In this document: piece by piece, positions 33,745 to 43,819 of the stretch
Position numbering within the stretch: position 1 is the stretch's first letter
How the letters are laid out: the number at the start of each line of letters is the position of its first letter
Assembly (NCBI RefSeq): GCF_001425445.1
Contig: NZ_LMQU01000009.1
Span: 451,817 to 515,816 of the forward strand
Source: Devosia sp. Leaf420
GTDB taxonomy: Bacteria > Pseudomonadota > Alphaproteobacteria > Rhizobiales > Devosiaceae
DNA length: 64,000 nt
Reading direction: 5' to 3'
Notes under the pieces: model-generated
What the model was told of the DNA's origin: nothing
The model's database searches: none
The model's input: only the letters and a program-made list of their open reading frames with translations
Made by a program: the position numbers and the translations under genes

Positions 33745-34808
33745 GCGGCGTGATCCGGCAAGCGGAAAAGGAACTCGGCGACGGCGCGGCGGTCGATGCT
33801 TGAGCTTCTGGCGGCGGACCAAACAGCTTCTTCGTCGCTCGCGCTATTCGTCAGGTAGCGGGCAAAGAGAGGCGCGAGGAACGCGCCGGTCGTGCCAAGG
33901 CCGGCAAGGATCACTAGGCCCGTGTCCAAAGCGTCGATGATCGGTGTGCCGTCAAGCGAGACAAGCGCGTCAAAACCGGACTGCCCAATTTGTTGGGTGA
34001 CGCCCCGGTCCAAGAGTGTTTGCGCGAGCCGTGCCGAAAATTGCGAAAGTGTGCCGGGGCCCGTCGCGGCGACACTGCCGCCATCGAGTTGGATGAGTGT
34101 CAGACCGGTATCGAGATTGAGCATCACATCGCTGCTGAGGCGATGCTTGGCGGAAATGAGGATGCTGGCATGGGGCCGGGTCTGGAGCACGTCCGGCCAC
34201 TGCGCGGTGGGCACGTGGCGCATGATGGCGGCTTCGTCGATCAGGATCGACCGCGCGGCGCGGATCGTGTTTTCGCCATCCGCCAGTTCGGTCACGCCAT
34301 CAGCGTGCAGAGTGGCAAAGTCCGGTCTCAAACGCCTGACGCCTAGACCCGTGAGCCATTTTTCTGAGCGCGGCAACAGCGTTTGTCGGTCGATTGTCAG
34401 CACGTCGCCGAACCGGAACGCACTTCGGTTCGGACCAAGCTTCGAATTGGCAACCCGATCGGCCATCAGCCCGTTGGCGCGGGCCATGTGAGCAATATGG
34501 CCGAGAGCCTCCTGGCCTTCTGCGTGATGGGCGTAGAGCAGAGGATCAAGTCGGCGCAGGACGCGACGTCCCGCGATACGCGTCAGCAGCTTCTGGGTTT
34601 CGGGAACAAGTTTGCCCAAAAGCGTCCAGGTTTCGGGCCGGGTGATCGGCGCAATCGAGAGATCGATGCTACGCGTCAACCGATAGCGGGCTTCCGGCTC
34701 TGCGATCTGTACCACGGTTTTTCCATGCCGCTCGGCAAGGAGGCCTGCAACGAGGCAGGCCAGCGGACTGGCGCCGAATACGGCGAACTCGACCGCGATG
34801 TCAGGCAT
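33741..34808 (-). CDS. FAD-dependent oxidoreductase-like partner protein
   Basis: A 355-residue protein upstream of and overlapping the larger oxidoreductase. Its N-terminus EFAVFGASPLACLVAGLLAE occupies the place of a Rossmann GXGXXG motif but reads GASPLA, so FAD binding in the usual mode is uncertain. The C-terminal GTPIIDALDTGLVILAGLGT with TGAFLAPLFARYL matches the closing strand of DadA-like FAD enzymes. Together with its partner it resembles the two-subunit amine or amino-acid dehydrogenases (such as those with HcnB/HcnC-type subunits), but both are divergent. Confidence 0.65.
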   Translation of the reverse strand: MPDIAVEFAVFGASPLACLVAGLLAERHGKTVVQIAEPEARYRLTRSIDLSIAPITRPETWTLLGKLVPETQKLLTRIAGRRVLRRLDPLLYAHHAEGQEALGHIAHMARANGLMADRVANSKLGPNRSAFRFGDVLTIDRQTLLPRSEKWLTGLGVRRLRPDFATLHADGVTELADGENTIRAARSILIDEAAIMRHVPTAQWPDVLQTRPHASILISAKHRLSSDVMLNLDTGLTLIQLDGGSVAATGPGTLSQFSARLAQTLLDRGVTQQIGQSGFDALVSLDGTPIIDALDTGLVILAGLGTTGAFLAPLFARYLTNSASDEEAVWSAARSSSIDRRAVAEFLFRLPDHAA

Positions 34809-34942
34809 GCTGCCTGCCTGCGGCGCGCTGACCCTGTGGCAATGAGTCCGCAGCTAACACGTGGGTTTTAGTGGCATTTGCTGCCAATCGGCTTATAGAA
34901 GGCGCGGCCTTTCTCAAGGCCGGAAGCAAGCGTCCGGAGCCC

Positions 34943-36019
34943 ATGATTTTCTGGTTGATCGCCATAGCTGTAACCGCAATTGCCTGCGCCGCGCTGTTGT
35001 ACGCGGGGCGCGGTCGCCCGGTCAACGCAGCGGGGGACGAAAGCGCAGATACCACCAGCCATTTCCGCCAATTGCTTGCTGGGATCGATAGCGATCTCGC
35101 CGCCGGCAAGATCAATGCCGATGAAGCGATTGGCGCCAAGGGCGAACTAGCGCGCGAAATGATCCGGGCAAAGTCGGAAGCGAAGCCCGCTGCCGTTGGA
35201 CTCGGCCGCGCCGCGCTTGTCTCCGGTGCCGCTCTTGTCGCCGCCATTGCGCTCGGTGGTTATGCTCTTCTCGGCAGTCCCAATATTCCCGCTCAACCCC
35301 TTGCCTCGCGCGCCGATGTGGCGGCGCAGAACATGGATATCGACGCGGCCATTTCCCGCATTGAGACTCGGCTTGCAGAAGATCCCAATGACATTCGTGG
35401 CTGGACCGTCCTCGCGCCGGCCTTGGTGCAGGTCGGCCGCTTCACGGATGGCGCCAACGCCTATGGCCGTGTCATCGCGCTATCGCAGCCGACGGCGCAA
35501 CTTCTGACCGATCAGGCTGAGGCGCTGCTGCTTGCGGCGGATGGCGCAGGGTCTGATGAGGCTATGACGCTGCTGCGCCAGGCAACCGAACTCGACCCCA
35601 CTGACCCGCAGCCGCAGCTTTATCTGGCCGCCGAGCTGACGCGGACTGCAAAATATGACGATGCCGCGCGCTATTGGCAGTCGGCAATCGACCTCGCGAG
35701 TGGGGCGGAGCCGTGGCTACCCGCTGCCCGGCAGGGGCTTGCAGTGGCGCAAAACGACGGTGTCGATACGACGGCCTCCGATCAGGCAGAGATGATCGGC
35801 GGAATGGTCGAGAGTCTCTCCACACGGCTTTACGACGAGGGCGGAACCATCGAAGAATGGACGCAGCTCGTGCGCTCCTACATCGTGCTTGGCGATCTGC
35901 CGAATGCGCAAAAGGCTTATGATGCTTCGGTCGCAGCCTATCCCACAGCGTTCGAACGGGGTGAGCTCGACACGCTAGCCCTGAGCGCAGGATTGAAACT
36001 GAACGGAGACGCGCAATGA
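34943..36019 (+). CDS. ccmI: Cytochrome c maturation protein CcmI
   Basis: A 358-residue inner-membrane chaperone for apocytochrome c. Two membrane segments (about 3-20 and 88-110) bracket a soluble part with a Leu-zipper-like helix, and the C-terminal 230 residues are TPR repeats facing the periplasm (DPNDIRGWTVLAPALVQVGR). The ATG at 34943 is chosen because GGAG lies directly upstream; the frame remains open for 24 codons before it. It starts a four-gene operon with overlaps to ccmE, ccmF and ccmH. Confidence 0.95.
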   Translation: MIFWLIAIAVTAIACAALLYAGRGRPVNAAGDESADTTSHFRQLLAGIDSDLAAGKINADEAIGAKGELAREMIRAKSEAKPAAVGLGRAALVSGAALVAAIALGGYALLGSPNIPAQPLASRADVAAQNMDIDAAISRIETRLAEDPNDIRGWTVLAPALVQVGRFTDGANAYGRVIALSQPTAQLLTDQAEALLLAADGAGSDEAMTLLRQATELDPTDPQPQLYLAAELTRTAKYDDAARYWQSAIDLASGAEPWLPAARQGLAVAQNDGVDTTASDQAEMIGGMVESLSTRLYDEGGTIEEWTQLVRSYIVLGDLPNAQKAYDASVAAYPTAFERGELDTLALSAGLKLNGDAQ

Positions 36020-36492
36020 CCATGCCTTCCGCAGTCCGCCGCAAAGGCTGGTCGCGCAAGCAGAAGCGCCTCGCTGTGATCGTCGGGCTTGGTGTGGTGC
36101 TGGCTATTGCTGCGGCGCTGGTGCTGACGGCGCTGCGCGATCAGATCGTCTTTTTCTATTCGCCGTCCGAAATTCAATCTCGTGGTGTCGAGCCCGGTCA
36201 CCCGATCCGTCTCGGTGGTCTTGTCAAGGACGGCACTTGGGTGCGCGCTGGGCAGGACAATACCTTTGTCGTCACCGATGGCGGGACCGAGATCACGGCG
36301 CGCTATAGCGGCATTTTGCCGGACCTGTTCCGCGAAGGGCAGGGCGTCGTGGCCGAGGGCTCGGTCGGTCCTGATGGCATTTTTACGGCTACCAATGTCT
36401 TGGCGAAACACGACGAGAACTATGTGCCCAAGGAAGTCGTCGAGGCGCTGAAAGCGCAGGGCGAATGGCGGCCGGAGGGCACAGCGCAATGA
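36016..36492 (+). CDS. ccmE: Heme chaperone CcmE
   Basis: A 158-residue periplasmic heme chaperone anchored by one membrane helix (about 18-40). The heme-binding His132 is in LAKHDENYVP, with Tyr136 beside it. The beta-barrel part (VEPGHPIRLGGLVKDGTWVR, YSGILPDLFREGQGVVAEG) is typical. It overlaps the end of ccmI and the start of ccmF. It receives heme before handing it to CcmF. Confidence 0.97.
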   Translation: MTMPSAVRRKGWSRKQKRLAVIVGLGVVLAIAAALVLTALRDQIVFFYSPSEIQSRGVEPGHPIRLGGLVKDGTWVRAGQDNTFVVTDGGTEITARYSGILPDLFREGQGVVAEGSVGPDGIFTATNVLAKHDENYVPKEVVEALKAQGEWRPEGTAQ

Positions 36493-38462
36493 GCATCGAG
36501 CTCGGACATTTCGCCCTGATCCTCGCCTGCGCCATCGCGCTGGCATCATCCATTGGCGGGCTGACGCTTTGGCGCAGCGGCGAACGTCTGGCTTCCGTCT
36601 TGGCGCAATCGGCCATTCTGCAGTTCGTGCTGGTGGCTGTGGCGTTTCTTGCCGTGGTGCAGGCTTTTGCGACATCCGACTTCAGCCTCGCGTTGGCGGC
36701 AAACAATTCGCACTCGCTGAAGCCGCTGATTTTCAAAATCTCCGGCGTTTGGGGCAATCACGAAGGCTCGCTGCTGCTCTGGATCCTGATCCTTGTGCTG
36801 TTCGGTGCTCTGGTCGCGGCGTTTGGCCGGCGTCTTCCGGCGGACCTTCTCAATCTGGTGCTCGGGACGCAGAGCCTTCTGGTCGTTGCCTTTGGCGGCT
36901 TTACACTTTTCACGTCCAATCCGTTCGCGCGTCTTGCGCAGCCGCCGATAGAGGGCGCCGACCTTAATCCGATCTTGCAGGATATCGGCCTCGCCATTCA
37001 TCCGCCGCTACTCTACGCCGGCTATGTCGGCTTTTCGATCTGCTTTTCCTTTGCTATCGCCGCGCTGATTTCCGGCCGTATCGATCAGGCGTGGGCGCGC
37101 TGGGTGCGGCCCTGGACCATGTTGAGCTGGATTTTTCTGACCCTCGGTATCGCTATGGGCTCCTATTGGGCCTATTACGAACTCGGTTGGGGCGGCTGGT
37201 GGTTCTGGGATCCAGTCGAAAACGCCAGCTTCATGCCCTGGCTTGCGGGCACGGCGCTGCTCCATTCAGCGCTGGTGATGGAAAAGCGTAACGCGCTGAA
37301 AATCTGGACGATCTTTTTGTCCATCATCACCTTCTCGCTGTCCCTGCTTGGCACCTTCCTTGTCCGTTCGGGCATCCTGACCTCGGTCCATACCTTTGCC
37401 AGCGACCCGACGCGTGGTCTCGTCATTCTCGCTATTCTCGCCGTGCTGATCGGAGGCGCCTTCCTGCTGTTCGCGCTGCGTGCAAGCGCATTGCGGCAGG
37501 GTGGCCTGTTTGCGCCCATCAGCCGCGAGGGCGCATTGATCCTCAATAACCTGTTCCTGGCGACGGCTGTCGGCGCGATCCTTGTGGGCACGCTTTATCC
37601 GCTCGTGCTCGACGCGCTGATCGGCACCACTATCTCTGTTGGCGCGCCATTCTTCGATCTGACCTTCGGCGCGCTGATGGCGCCGCTCTTGCTGGTGTTG
37701 CCGTTTGGGCCGCTCTTGCCCTGGAAGCGCGCGGATATGGTGGCCGCTGGCCAGCGGCTGATCGGGGCCGCGGGACTTGCCATTTTTCTCACGATTTTGG
37801 TCTCTGCGCTGGGCGGCGTCTCGATCTCGCTCGCGCCACTGGGTTTGCTGCTTGGCTTCTGGGTCACCTTCGGCGCCTTTGCTGAACTGATCGAGCGCGG
37901 CAAGATCGGGCGCATTCCAGTGCGCGAAAGTTTGCGCCGTCTGGCGGGCCTGCCACGCAGCATTTGGTCAACGGCGATTGGCCATATGGGCCTGGGGCTG
38001 ACTGTGCTCGGCATTGTCTCGGTAACGGCTTGGGAAACCGAACTGGTGACGACGCTCAATCCTGGCGAGACGACGCAACTTGCCGGCTATTCCCTGGCGT
38101 TTGACGATTTCTCCCAGATTCCGGGCCCGAACTATATGGCCGATACCGGGCATTTCACGCTGACGGCGCCTGGTGGCGGCACGACCAATCTTGAGGCTGA
38201 GCGGCGGACCTATGTCGCGAGCGGCATGCCGACGACAGAAGCCGCAATCGCAACGTTCGGGCTGTCGCAGTTTTATCTGCAGCTCGGCGAACCGCTCGAT
38301 AACACCCATGTCGTCCGCATCTGGCACAAACCATACATCCTCCTGATCTGGCTCGGCGCCATCGTCATGGCCGGGGCAGGGGTGCTGTCGCTGACCGATC
38401 GGCGGCTCCGCGTCGGCGCTCCACAGCGCGCCACCAAGCACGTCATGGAACCAGCCGAATGA
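36489..38462 (+). CDS. ccmF: Heme lyase subunit CcmF
   Basis: A 657-residue polytopic membrane protein that attaches heme to apocytochrome c with CcmH and CcmI. The WWD heme-handling motif is [19 protein letters not shown], and [17 protein letters not shown] is a typical neighbour motif. About fourteen hydrophobic spans are seen. The ATG at 36489 overlaps the ccmE stop (ATGA), which fixes the start. Length agrees with the family. Confidence 0.97.
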   Translation: MSIELGHFALILACAIALASSIGGLTLWRSGERLASVLAQSAILQFVLVAVAFLAVVQAFATSDFSLALAANNSHSLKPLIFKISGVWGNHEGSLLLWILILVLFGALVAAFGRRLPADLLNLVLGTQSLLVVAFGGFTLFTSNPFARLAQPPIEGADLNPILQDIGLAIHPPLLYAGYVGFSICFSFAIAALISGRIDQAWARWVRPWTMLSWIFLTLGIAMGSYWAYYELGWGGWWFWDPVENASFMPWLAGTALLHSALVMEKRNALKIWTIFLSIITFSLSLLGTFLVRSGILTSVHTFASDPTRGLVILAILAVLIGGAFLLFALRASALRQGGLFAPISREGALILNNLFLATAVGAILVGTLYPLVLDALIGTTISVGAPFFDLTFGALMAPLLLVLPFGPLLPWKRADMVAAGQRLIGAAGLAIFLTILVSALGGVSISLAPLGLLLGFWVTFGAFAELIERGKIGRIPVRESLRRLAGLPRSIWSTAIGHMGLGLTVLGIVSVTAWETELVTTLNPGETTQLAGYSLAFDDFSQIPGPNYMADTGHFTLTAPGGGTTNLEAERRTYVASGMPTTEAAIATFGLSQFYLQLGEPLDNTHVVRIWHKPYILLIWLGAIVMAGAGVLSLTDRRLRVGAPQRATKHVMEPAE

Positions 38463-38938
38463 AGCGGGTTCTGGCCTGTCTCGCTCTGATGCTGGCTCTG
38501 GTATTTCCGGCGATGGCGGTGTCTCCAGACGAAATGCTGTCCGATCCGGCGCTGGAGCAACGGGCGCGGGCAATTTCGTCGGGGCTGCGGTGTCTGGTCT
38601 GCCAGAACCAGTCGATCGACGATAGCGACGCCGATCTCGCTCGGGATTTGCGCATTCTGGTGCGTGAGCGACTGGTGGCCGGTGATAGTGACGCCGAGGT
38701 TCAGCAATATCTCGTCGATCGCTATGGCGAATATGTCCTCCTCAATCCAAGGCTCAACGAGCATACCTGGATCCTCTGGATCGCCGCGCCGGCGCTGCTG
38801 ATTGCGGGCCTTGGTGGAATTTGGGTCGCCAGCCGTAGGCAGTCTCCGCCCCAGGCTGGGGATGATCTGTCGGACGAGGAAAAGCGCGTCCTGGCTGAAC
38901 TTTCCCAAACTCAAGCCGGCAAGGCGGACAGGGCCTAG
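38459..38938 (+). CDS. ccmH: Thiol reductase CcmH (CcmL)
   Basis: A 159-residue periplasmic thioredoxin-like protein, exported by a signal peptide (cleavage after MAVS or PAMA) and anchored by a C-terminal helix (about 101-120). The redox motif is [10 protein letters not shown], with Cys45 and Cys48, followed by [17 protein letters not shown]. It reduces the apocytochrome CXXCH cysteines. The ATG overlaps the ccmF stop. It is the last ccm gene here; no ccmABCD genes lie in this window. Confidence 0.96.
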   Translation: MKRVLACLALMLALVFPAMAVSPDEMLSDPALEQRARAISSGLRCLVCQNQSIDDSDADLARDLRILVRERLVAGDSDAEVQQYLVDRYGEYVLLNPRLNEHTWILWIAAPALLIAGLGGIWVASRRQSPPQAGDDLSDEEKRVLAELSQTQAGKADRA

Positions 38939-38968
38939 CCCGACTTGCTGGGTTAGAGGAGGCGGGTT

Positions 38969-38980
38969 ATGCCTCTTTAA
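38969..38980 (+). promoter_or_regulatory. Three-codon mini-ORF overlapping the glnE start
   Basis: AGAGGAGG (38955-38962) lies six bases before ATG CCT CTT TAA (38969-38980). The TAA and the glnE ATG share a base (TAATG). The same Shine-Dalgarno is 17 bases from the glnE ATG, too far for normal initiation. Direct observation; reinitiation is inference. Confidence 0.45.
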
Positions 38981-41859
38981 TGAGCACCGTTCTTTCGCCT
39001 TTGCCATCCATTCCCCATCCTGCATTCGACGCGCTTTGCGCTGACTTGCCTCCTGCGCTCGGCCAGCAGGTTCAGACCCACGCTGGTCTTTTGGGGCCGT
39101 TGCTGCAGTCGGCGCCCTATTTGCTGGAACTGGCGCGCGTGCATGCGCAATGGCTGATGGACGCGATCGAAACGGGCCCCGATGCCGCTTTCGGCGCGCT
39201 GTTGGCCGAGGTGAGCAGTGCTGGCCGGTCGGGTGACGAGGCCGGGCTTGGGCAGTCCCTGCGCATCGCCAAGGGCCGGACTGCACTGTTGGCGGCGGTT
39301 GCCGAAACCGGTGGCGCATGGACGACGGCACGCGCGACGGAAGCGCTTTCCGACCTGGCCGACGCAGCGCTCGAAGCGGCGCTCGATCTCTTGATGGGGC
39401 AGGCCGCAGACAAGGGACAACTGGTTCTGCCGCGTGAGGAAGCTCTGGCGGCCAATTCCGGTCTCGCGCTCTTCGCCCTCGGCAAACATGGCGGGCGCGA
39501 ACTCAATTACTCCTCGGATATCGATATCGTCGCCTTCTTCGATCCGCAAAAGCCGGTGCTCGCCGATCCGAGCGAGGCGACAAAAATCTATTCGCGCATG
39601 GTGCAAAAGCTCGTCGGGCTGATGGAGGATCATCAGGCCCATGGCTATGTCTTCCGCACCGACCTGCGCCTGCGGCCCGATCCCGGGTCGACCCCCGTGG
39701 CTTTGTCGGTCGATGCGGCCATTGCCTATTACGAGGTGCGCGGCCAGAATTGGGAGCGCGCCGCCTGGATCAAGGCGCGGCCCTGCGCCGGAGGCAAGGC
39801 AGTGGGCGAAGCCTTCATCAAGGAGCTGGCGCCCTATGTTTGGCGCAAGCATCTCGATTACGCGACCATCACCGATATCCAGGCGATGAAACGCCAGATC
39901 AATGTGTCGAAGAAAGTCGGCGATATCCGCGTCGAAGGGCACAATGTCAAACTTGGACGCGGCGGTATCCGCGAGATCGAGTTCTTCGCGCAAACGCAGC
40001 AATTGATCGCCGGTGGCCGGGATAAGTCGCTACGGGTGCGGCCGACATCGCATGCACTGGCCGCGCTTGCCGAGGCCAACTGGATCGCGCCGACGACGGC
40101 GAAGGAACTGACCGAGACCTATTGGTATCTTCGCGCCGTCGAAAACCGGCTGCAAATGCTGCGTGACGAACAGACCCACATCATGCCCGATACGCCCGAA
40201 GCCGTTGCCGTTATCGGCCGGCTGATGGGCGAACCTGATCTCTCTACATTCGAGAAGACCTATCGTGCGGCGCTCGAACGGGTCGCCCGCTATTATGCCG
40301 AGCTGTTCACTGAAGGCGAAACGCTAGGGACCGTCGAGGGTAATCTCGTTTTCACCGGCAGCGATGACGATCCGAACACGCTCGAGACCCTCACCAATAT
40401 GGGCTTCGTCGACGCCCACAAGGCCATCGAGATCGTGCGAAAGTGGCACTATGGGAGCTACGCTGCTACACGCACATCCGCGGCCCGGGCGCATTTGACC
40501 GAACTTCTTCCGGCGCTGCTGACGACGCTCGCCGCGGCGGGCAGCGCCGATCTGGGTCTCGCGCGCATGGACGATTTTCTCTCGCGCCTGCCGGCCGGCG
40601 TGCAGCTTTTCGCGCTGCTGCGCAATCATGCGCAATTGCGGTCGCTGCTCGTCCAATTCATGGCTTCGGCCCCGCGTATGGCGGAGGCGGTTATTCACCG
40701 CGCGCACGTGGTCGATGGTCTGATCGACCCCGCCTTTGCCGATGATGTCACCCATCGCGATGTGCTGGTGGGAAAAGTCGATACGTTCCTCGCCGATGCG
40801 CGCTCCTATGAAGACCTGATCGATCGCGCCCGCATCATTGGACAGGAGCAGAAATTTCTCGTGGCCGCGGGGCTGCTCTCGGGCACAGTCTCTGCGACGG
40901 TTGCCGGTGAACAGTTCACCGCCCTGGCCGAGACCCTGCTGCATCGTCTCTTCGCCAGCGTCGAGGATGAGTTCGCGCGGCGCCATGGGCGGATTGCCGG
41001 CGCGTCAACCGCTCTGTTGGCCTTCGGCAAGATGGCGAGCCGTGAGATGACGTTCGCTTCCGATCTCGATTTCATCCTGCTTTATGACGCGCCAGATGCC
41101 GAGTCCGACGGTGAGCGGCCATTGGCGACCTCCCACTATTTTGCGCGGCTCACTCAACGTCTGGTTGCCGCCCTCGCTGCACCGACGGCCGAAGGCGTGC
41201 TTTACGAGGCCGACATGCGGCTGCGGCCTTCGGGGAATGCCGGACCGCTCGCAACCAGCATCGGCTCCTTCCATCGCTATCAGCATGAAGAAGCCTGGAC
41301 CTGGGAACACTTGGCACTGGCGCGCGCACGCGTCGTCGCTGGGGCTCCCGCCTTGCGGACAAAAGTTGATGCCGAGATCGCTGAAGTCATGGCCATGCCA
41401 CGCGACGTCGGAAAAACCATCGACGACGCCGTGTCCATGCGCGCGTTGATGGCCAAGGAGCGCAAGCCGCGCCATGCCTTCGATCTCAAGCTGGCGCCGG
41501 GTGGCCTCGTTGATCTCGAATTTATCGCGCAATCGGCGCAGCTCGTTGCGAGCAGGATGATCGATCTGCCACAGGCCGCGCCCCCACGCGTGCTGATGCG
41601 CCTCGGCAAGCTCGGCCTGGTGCCGAGGGGCGAAAGACTGGCGGAAATCCACCAGATCTACGCGACCATTCTGCAGGTGATGAGTTCGGCGCTGGTTTCG
41701 CCGTTCAGCGAGACGGCCTGGTCTCCAGCGTTCGAAGAGCTTTTGGCCCAACTCTGCCATTATCCCGATTTCCGGCTGCTCGCGACTGATGTCGCCCAGA
41801 TGCAGAGCGAAGTCGCTGCAGCAGCGGCCCAGTGGTACGAAAAAGCGCGAACGCTGTAA
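38980..41859 (+). CDS. glnE: Bifunctional glutamine synthetase adenylyltransferase/adenylyl-removing enzyme
   Basis: A 959-residue enzyme that adds or removes AMP from glutamine synthetase according to nitrogen status, under PII control. Two nucleotidyltransferase domains are present. The N-terminal one has LGKHGGRELNYSSDIDIVAF and the C-terminal one FGKMASREMTFASDLDFIL, each with the DXD metal site. Between them is the regulatory helical region, and the C-terminal part ends with a helical HD-like domain. The ATG at 38980 follows a mini-ORF. It is directly downstream of ccmH (41 bases), and read-through from the ccm operon is possible. Confidence 0.96.
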   Translation: MSTVLSPLPSIPHPAFDALCADLPPALGQQVQTHAGLLGPLLQSAPYLLELARVHAQWLMDAIETGPDAAFGALLAEVSSAGRSGDEAGLGQSLRIAKGRTALLAAVAETGGAWTTARATEALSDLADAALEAALDLLMGQAADKGQLVLPREEALAANSGLALFALGKHGGRELNYSSDIDIVAFFDPQKPVLADPSEATKIYSRMVQKLVGLMEDHQAHGYVFRTDLRLRPDPGSTPVALSVDAAIAYYEVRGQNWERAAWIKARPCAGGKAVGEAFIKELAPYVWRKHLDYATITDIQAMKRQINVSKKVGDIRVEGHNVKLGRGGIREIEFFAQTQQLIAGGRDKSLRVRPTSHALAALAEANWIAPTTAKELTETYWYLRAVENRLQMLRDEQTHIMPDTPEAVAVIGRLMGEPDLSTFEKTYRAALERVARYYAELFTEGETLGTVEGNLVFTGSDDDPNTLETLTNMGFVDAHKAIEIVRKWHYGSYAATRTSAARAHLTELLPALLTTLAAAGSADLGLARMDDFLSRLPAGVQLFALLRNHAQLRSLLVQFMASAPRMAEAVIHRAHVVDGLIDPAFADDVTHRDVLVGKVDTFLADARSYEDLIDRARIIGQEQKFLVAAGLLSGTVSATVAGEQFTALAETLLHRLFASVEDEFARRHGRIAGASTALLAFGKMASREMTFASDLDFILLYDAPDAESDGERPLATSHYFARLTQRLVAALAAPTAEGVLYEADMRLRPSGNAGPLATSIGSFHRYQHEEAWTWEHLALARARVVAGAPALRTKVDAEIAEVMAMPRDVGKTIDDAVSMRALMAKERKPRHAFDLKLAPGGLVDLEFIAQSAQLVASRMIDLPQAAPPRVLMRLGKLGLVPRGERLAEIHQIYATILQVMSSALVSPFSETAWSPAFEELLAQLCHYPDFRLLATDVAQMQSEVAAAAAQWYEKARTL

Positions 41860-41894
41860 CGTTTATTGTTCGGTGCGCATCAGACCAGTTGCGA

Positions 41895-43550
41895 TCAGGC
41901 TGCCACGGTCGCCTTAGATAGGTCTGCTCCGATGGGGAGGGAGATGGCAACGGTCGTGCCGATCGCAGGCGTTGAGTCGATCACCATGCGGCCGCCGCTC
42001 AATTCGGCAATGGCGCGGGAGATCGAAATCCCGAGGCCAGGGCCGACGCCTTCCTTGGTGAAAGTCGCATCGCCAAGGGCGAATGGCTGACGGAGGCTGC
42101 TCAGGCGTTCTTCGTTCATACCGATGCCGGTATCGGTCACTTCGATCACGACGCCATCTTCAGCCGCGAACGTGGCTAGGGTCAGCTCCCCGCCTGGCGG
42201 CGTAAAGCGAATGGCATTTTCGACGATATTGGCAACCATGCGGACGAGGGCCAGGCGATCGCCATTGAGCACGGCACCACAATTGGCGCTGACAGCAAGT
42301 TCGAGGCCGGCGCGTTTGATTTGCGCCTGGAAACGGCGGCTGACGGAATCGATGACCTCATCAACCGGCACTGTGTCGGACCGGAGCACCTTCTGGCCGT
42401 TGTCGAGTTCGGCGAGGTCGAGAATGGCAGAGAATGAGTTGAGCAGATGCTCGCCGGAATTACGGATCGACTGCACATAGTCGGCATAGCGCGGATCGCC
42501 GAGCTTGCCATAGGTTTCCCGGCCCATCAGTTCGGCAAAGCCGATGATGTGGTTAAGCGGCGTGCGGATGTCGTGGCTGAGATGGGCAAGGAAATTGGTC
42601 TTGGCGCGGCTCGCAGCCTCGGCCTTGATCTTTTCCTCATGATAGCGCCGCGCCAGCTGGCGTTGCTCTTCGCGGATCGTCGTGAGCAGAACGTCGGCGT
42701 GGCGCCGTTTGGTTTCGTCGGACACGAGCGTCATGAACCCGCCATTGTCCAGGGGACGCTCTTCGATCATCAAGCAAGAGCCATCGACCTGATGCAGTTC
42801 CAGAAGGCGATTGCCGCGATCTTCGCGGAGTAGCTTGAGGTAGCCCCCCGTCAACAGGCGCCCCAAGGCTTCCGAGTAGGTAATGTCATTGTCGCGGAGT
42901 TTGAGGCGGGCGCGATAATCCTCATTGCAGACGATCATGCGGCCTTCTTGGGTCCAGCAGGCAGCGCCCATGGGGATGGCGGAAGTCAGGACTTCGAGCG
43001 TTTCGAGCTGTAGATCAACTTCGGTATCGTCGTCGCGGCGGCGACGCAGTGTAAACGCGGTCATAAGACCGGCAAGGGCGAGGGCTGCAGCGCCACGGCC
43101 TGCAATACCGGCTAACGCACCGGACTGTTCGCCTTCAATGCTGATAAGCCCATGCTCGCCAGCGGGGACCAATTCGGAAAAGAGCGGGCGTTGCTCGGGT
43201 ACGCCACCTTGGATGAAGCTTGCGCTGACAATCCCGGGATAATCACCCAGACTGCCCGCCAAAGTTGCTTCTGCGGTTTCCGGCGCAACGGTGGCGACGC
43301 GCGCTGCAACAGCGGTGCCCATCAGAGCCAGCTCGCGCTTCACCTCCGCCAATGTCGAATACACGTCATAGGCAACGAAGAGCGTTGCGGCGATAAAAGC
43401 TGTTCCGGCGACTGACATCGTGACCGATGGTGTCTTGTTGTGCCGGCTGCGGGATGCAGTCTTGCCGTGGTGGCGGACACGCCAGAAATTTCGTCCATTG
43501 CCCGCGCCGATTTTGTCAGCACTGGCGCCGGAGGTCTCCGACGACTGCAT
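41895..43550 (-). CDS. PAS-containing sensor histidine kinase, PleC/DivJ-like
   Basis: A 551-residue membrane kinase. There are two membrane segments (about 41-62 and 147-167) around a short periplasmic region, then a PAS domain (about 183-285), a helical linker and the kinase core. The phospho-acceptor is His326 in FLAHLSHDIRTPLNHIIGFA, and the G-boxes are DTGIGM and GPGLGISI. The pattern LGDPRYADYVQSIRNSGEHL is typical of the PleC/DivJ/PdhS kinases that control CtrA through DivK. It converges on glnE. No partner response regulator is adjacent. The cell-cycle role is inferred only from family resemblance. Confidence 0.85.
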   Translation of the reverse strand: MQSSETSGASADKIGAGNGRNFWRVRHHGKTASRSRHNKTPSVTMSVAGTAFIAATLFVAYDVYSTLAEVKRELALMGTAVAARVATVAPETAEATLAGSLGDYPGIVSASFIQGGVPEQRPLFSELVPAGEHGLISIEGEQSGALAGIAGRGAAALALAGLMTAFTLRRRRDDDTEVDLQLETLEVLTSAIPMGAACWTQEGRMIVCNEDYRARLKLRDNDITYSEALGRLLTGGYLKLLREDRGNRLLELHQVDGSCLMIEERPLDNGGFMTLVSDETKRRHADVLLTTIREEQRQLARRYHEEKIKAEAASRAKTNFLAHLSHDIRTPLNHIIGFAELMGRETYGKLGDPRYADYVQSIRNSGEHLLNSFSAILDLAELDNGQKVLRSDTVPVDEVIDSVSRRFQAQIKRAGLELAVSANCGAVLNGDRLALVRMVANIVENAIRFTPPGGELTLATFAAEDGVVIEVTDTGIGMNEERLSSLRQPFALGDATFTKEGVGPGLGISISRAIAELSGGRMVIDSTPAIGTTVAISLPIGADLSKATVAA

Positions 43551-43713
43551 AAAATTCTCCAGAACTAGAAGAGGTTAGTCTCGAAGCGATTTGCCCGTTA
43601 ACGATTAATGAATCATCCCGAGGGGTGTTGTCCAGAGTCCTCACAGGGGCTGTTTTGGGCTTGTCAAAAAACGCGAGTCTCTTGAGTCACTTAGGCTCAA
43701 AGAAAAATAGTTT

Positions 43714-43748
43714 AAGAAAAAGGGTCCCGGAGAACGTCTCCGGAACCC
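43714..43748 (-). terminator. Rho-independent terminator of pepN
   Basis: GGGTCCCGGAGA (43722-43733) and TCTCCGGAACCC (43737-43748) pair with one mismatch around a three-base loop. Read on the minus strand, TTTTTCTTAAA follows the hairpin, 71 bases beyond the pepN stop. It may also act as a barrier to the opposite kinase. Confidence 0.85.
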
Positions 43749-43819
43749 GCCTGTGGAATACTCGTCTGAGGTGCCCAGAAGCCGTGGCTTAGCGCCAAAC
43801 AGCGGGCTGTGATTTGGGG

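Noticed and set aside
43603..43616. CtrA site TTAA-TCG-TTAA before the PleC-like kinase
   Set aside because: The two TTAA halves are three bases apart rather than seven, so it does not fit the CtrA consensus.
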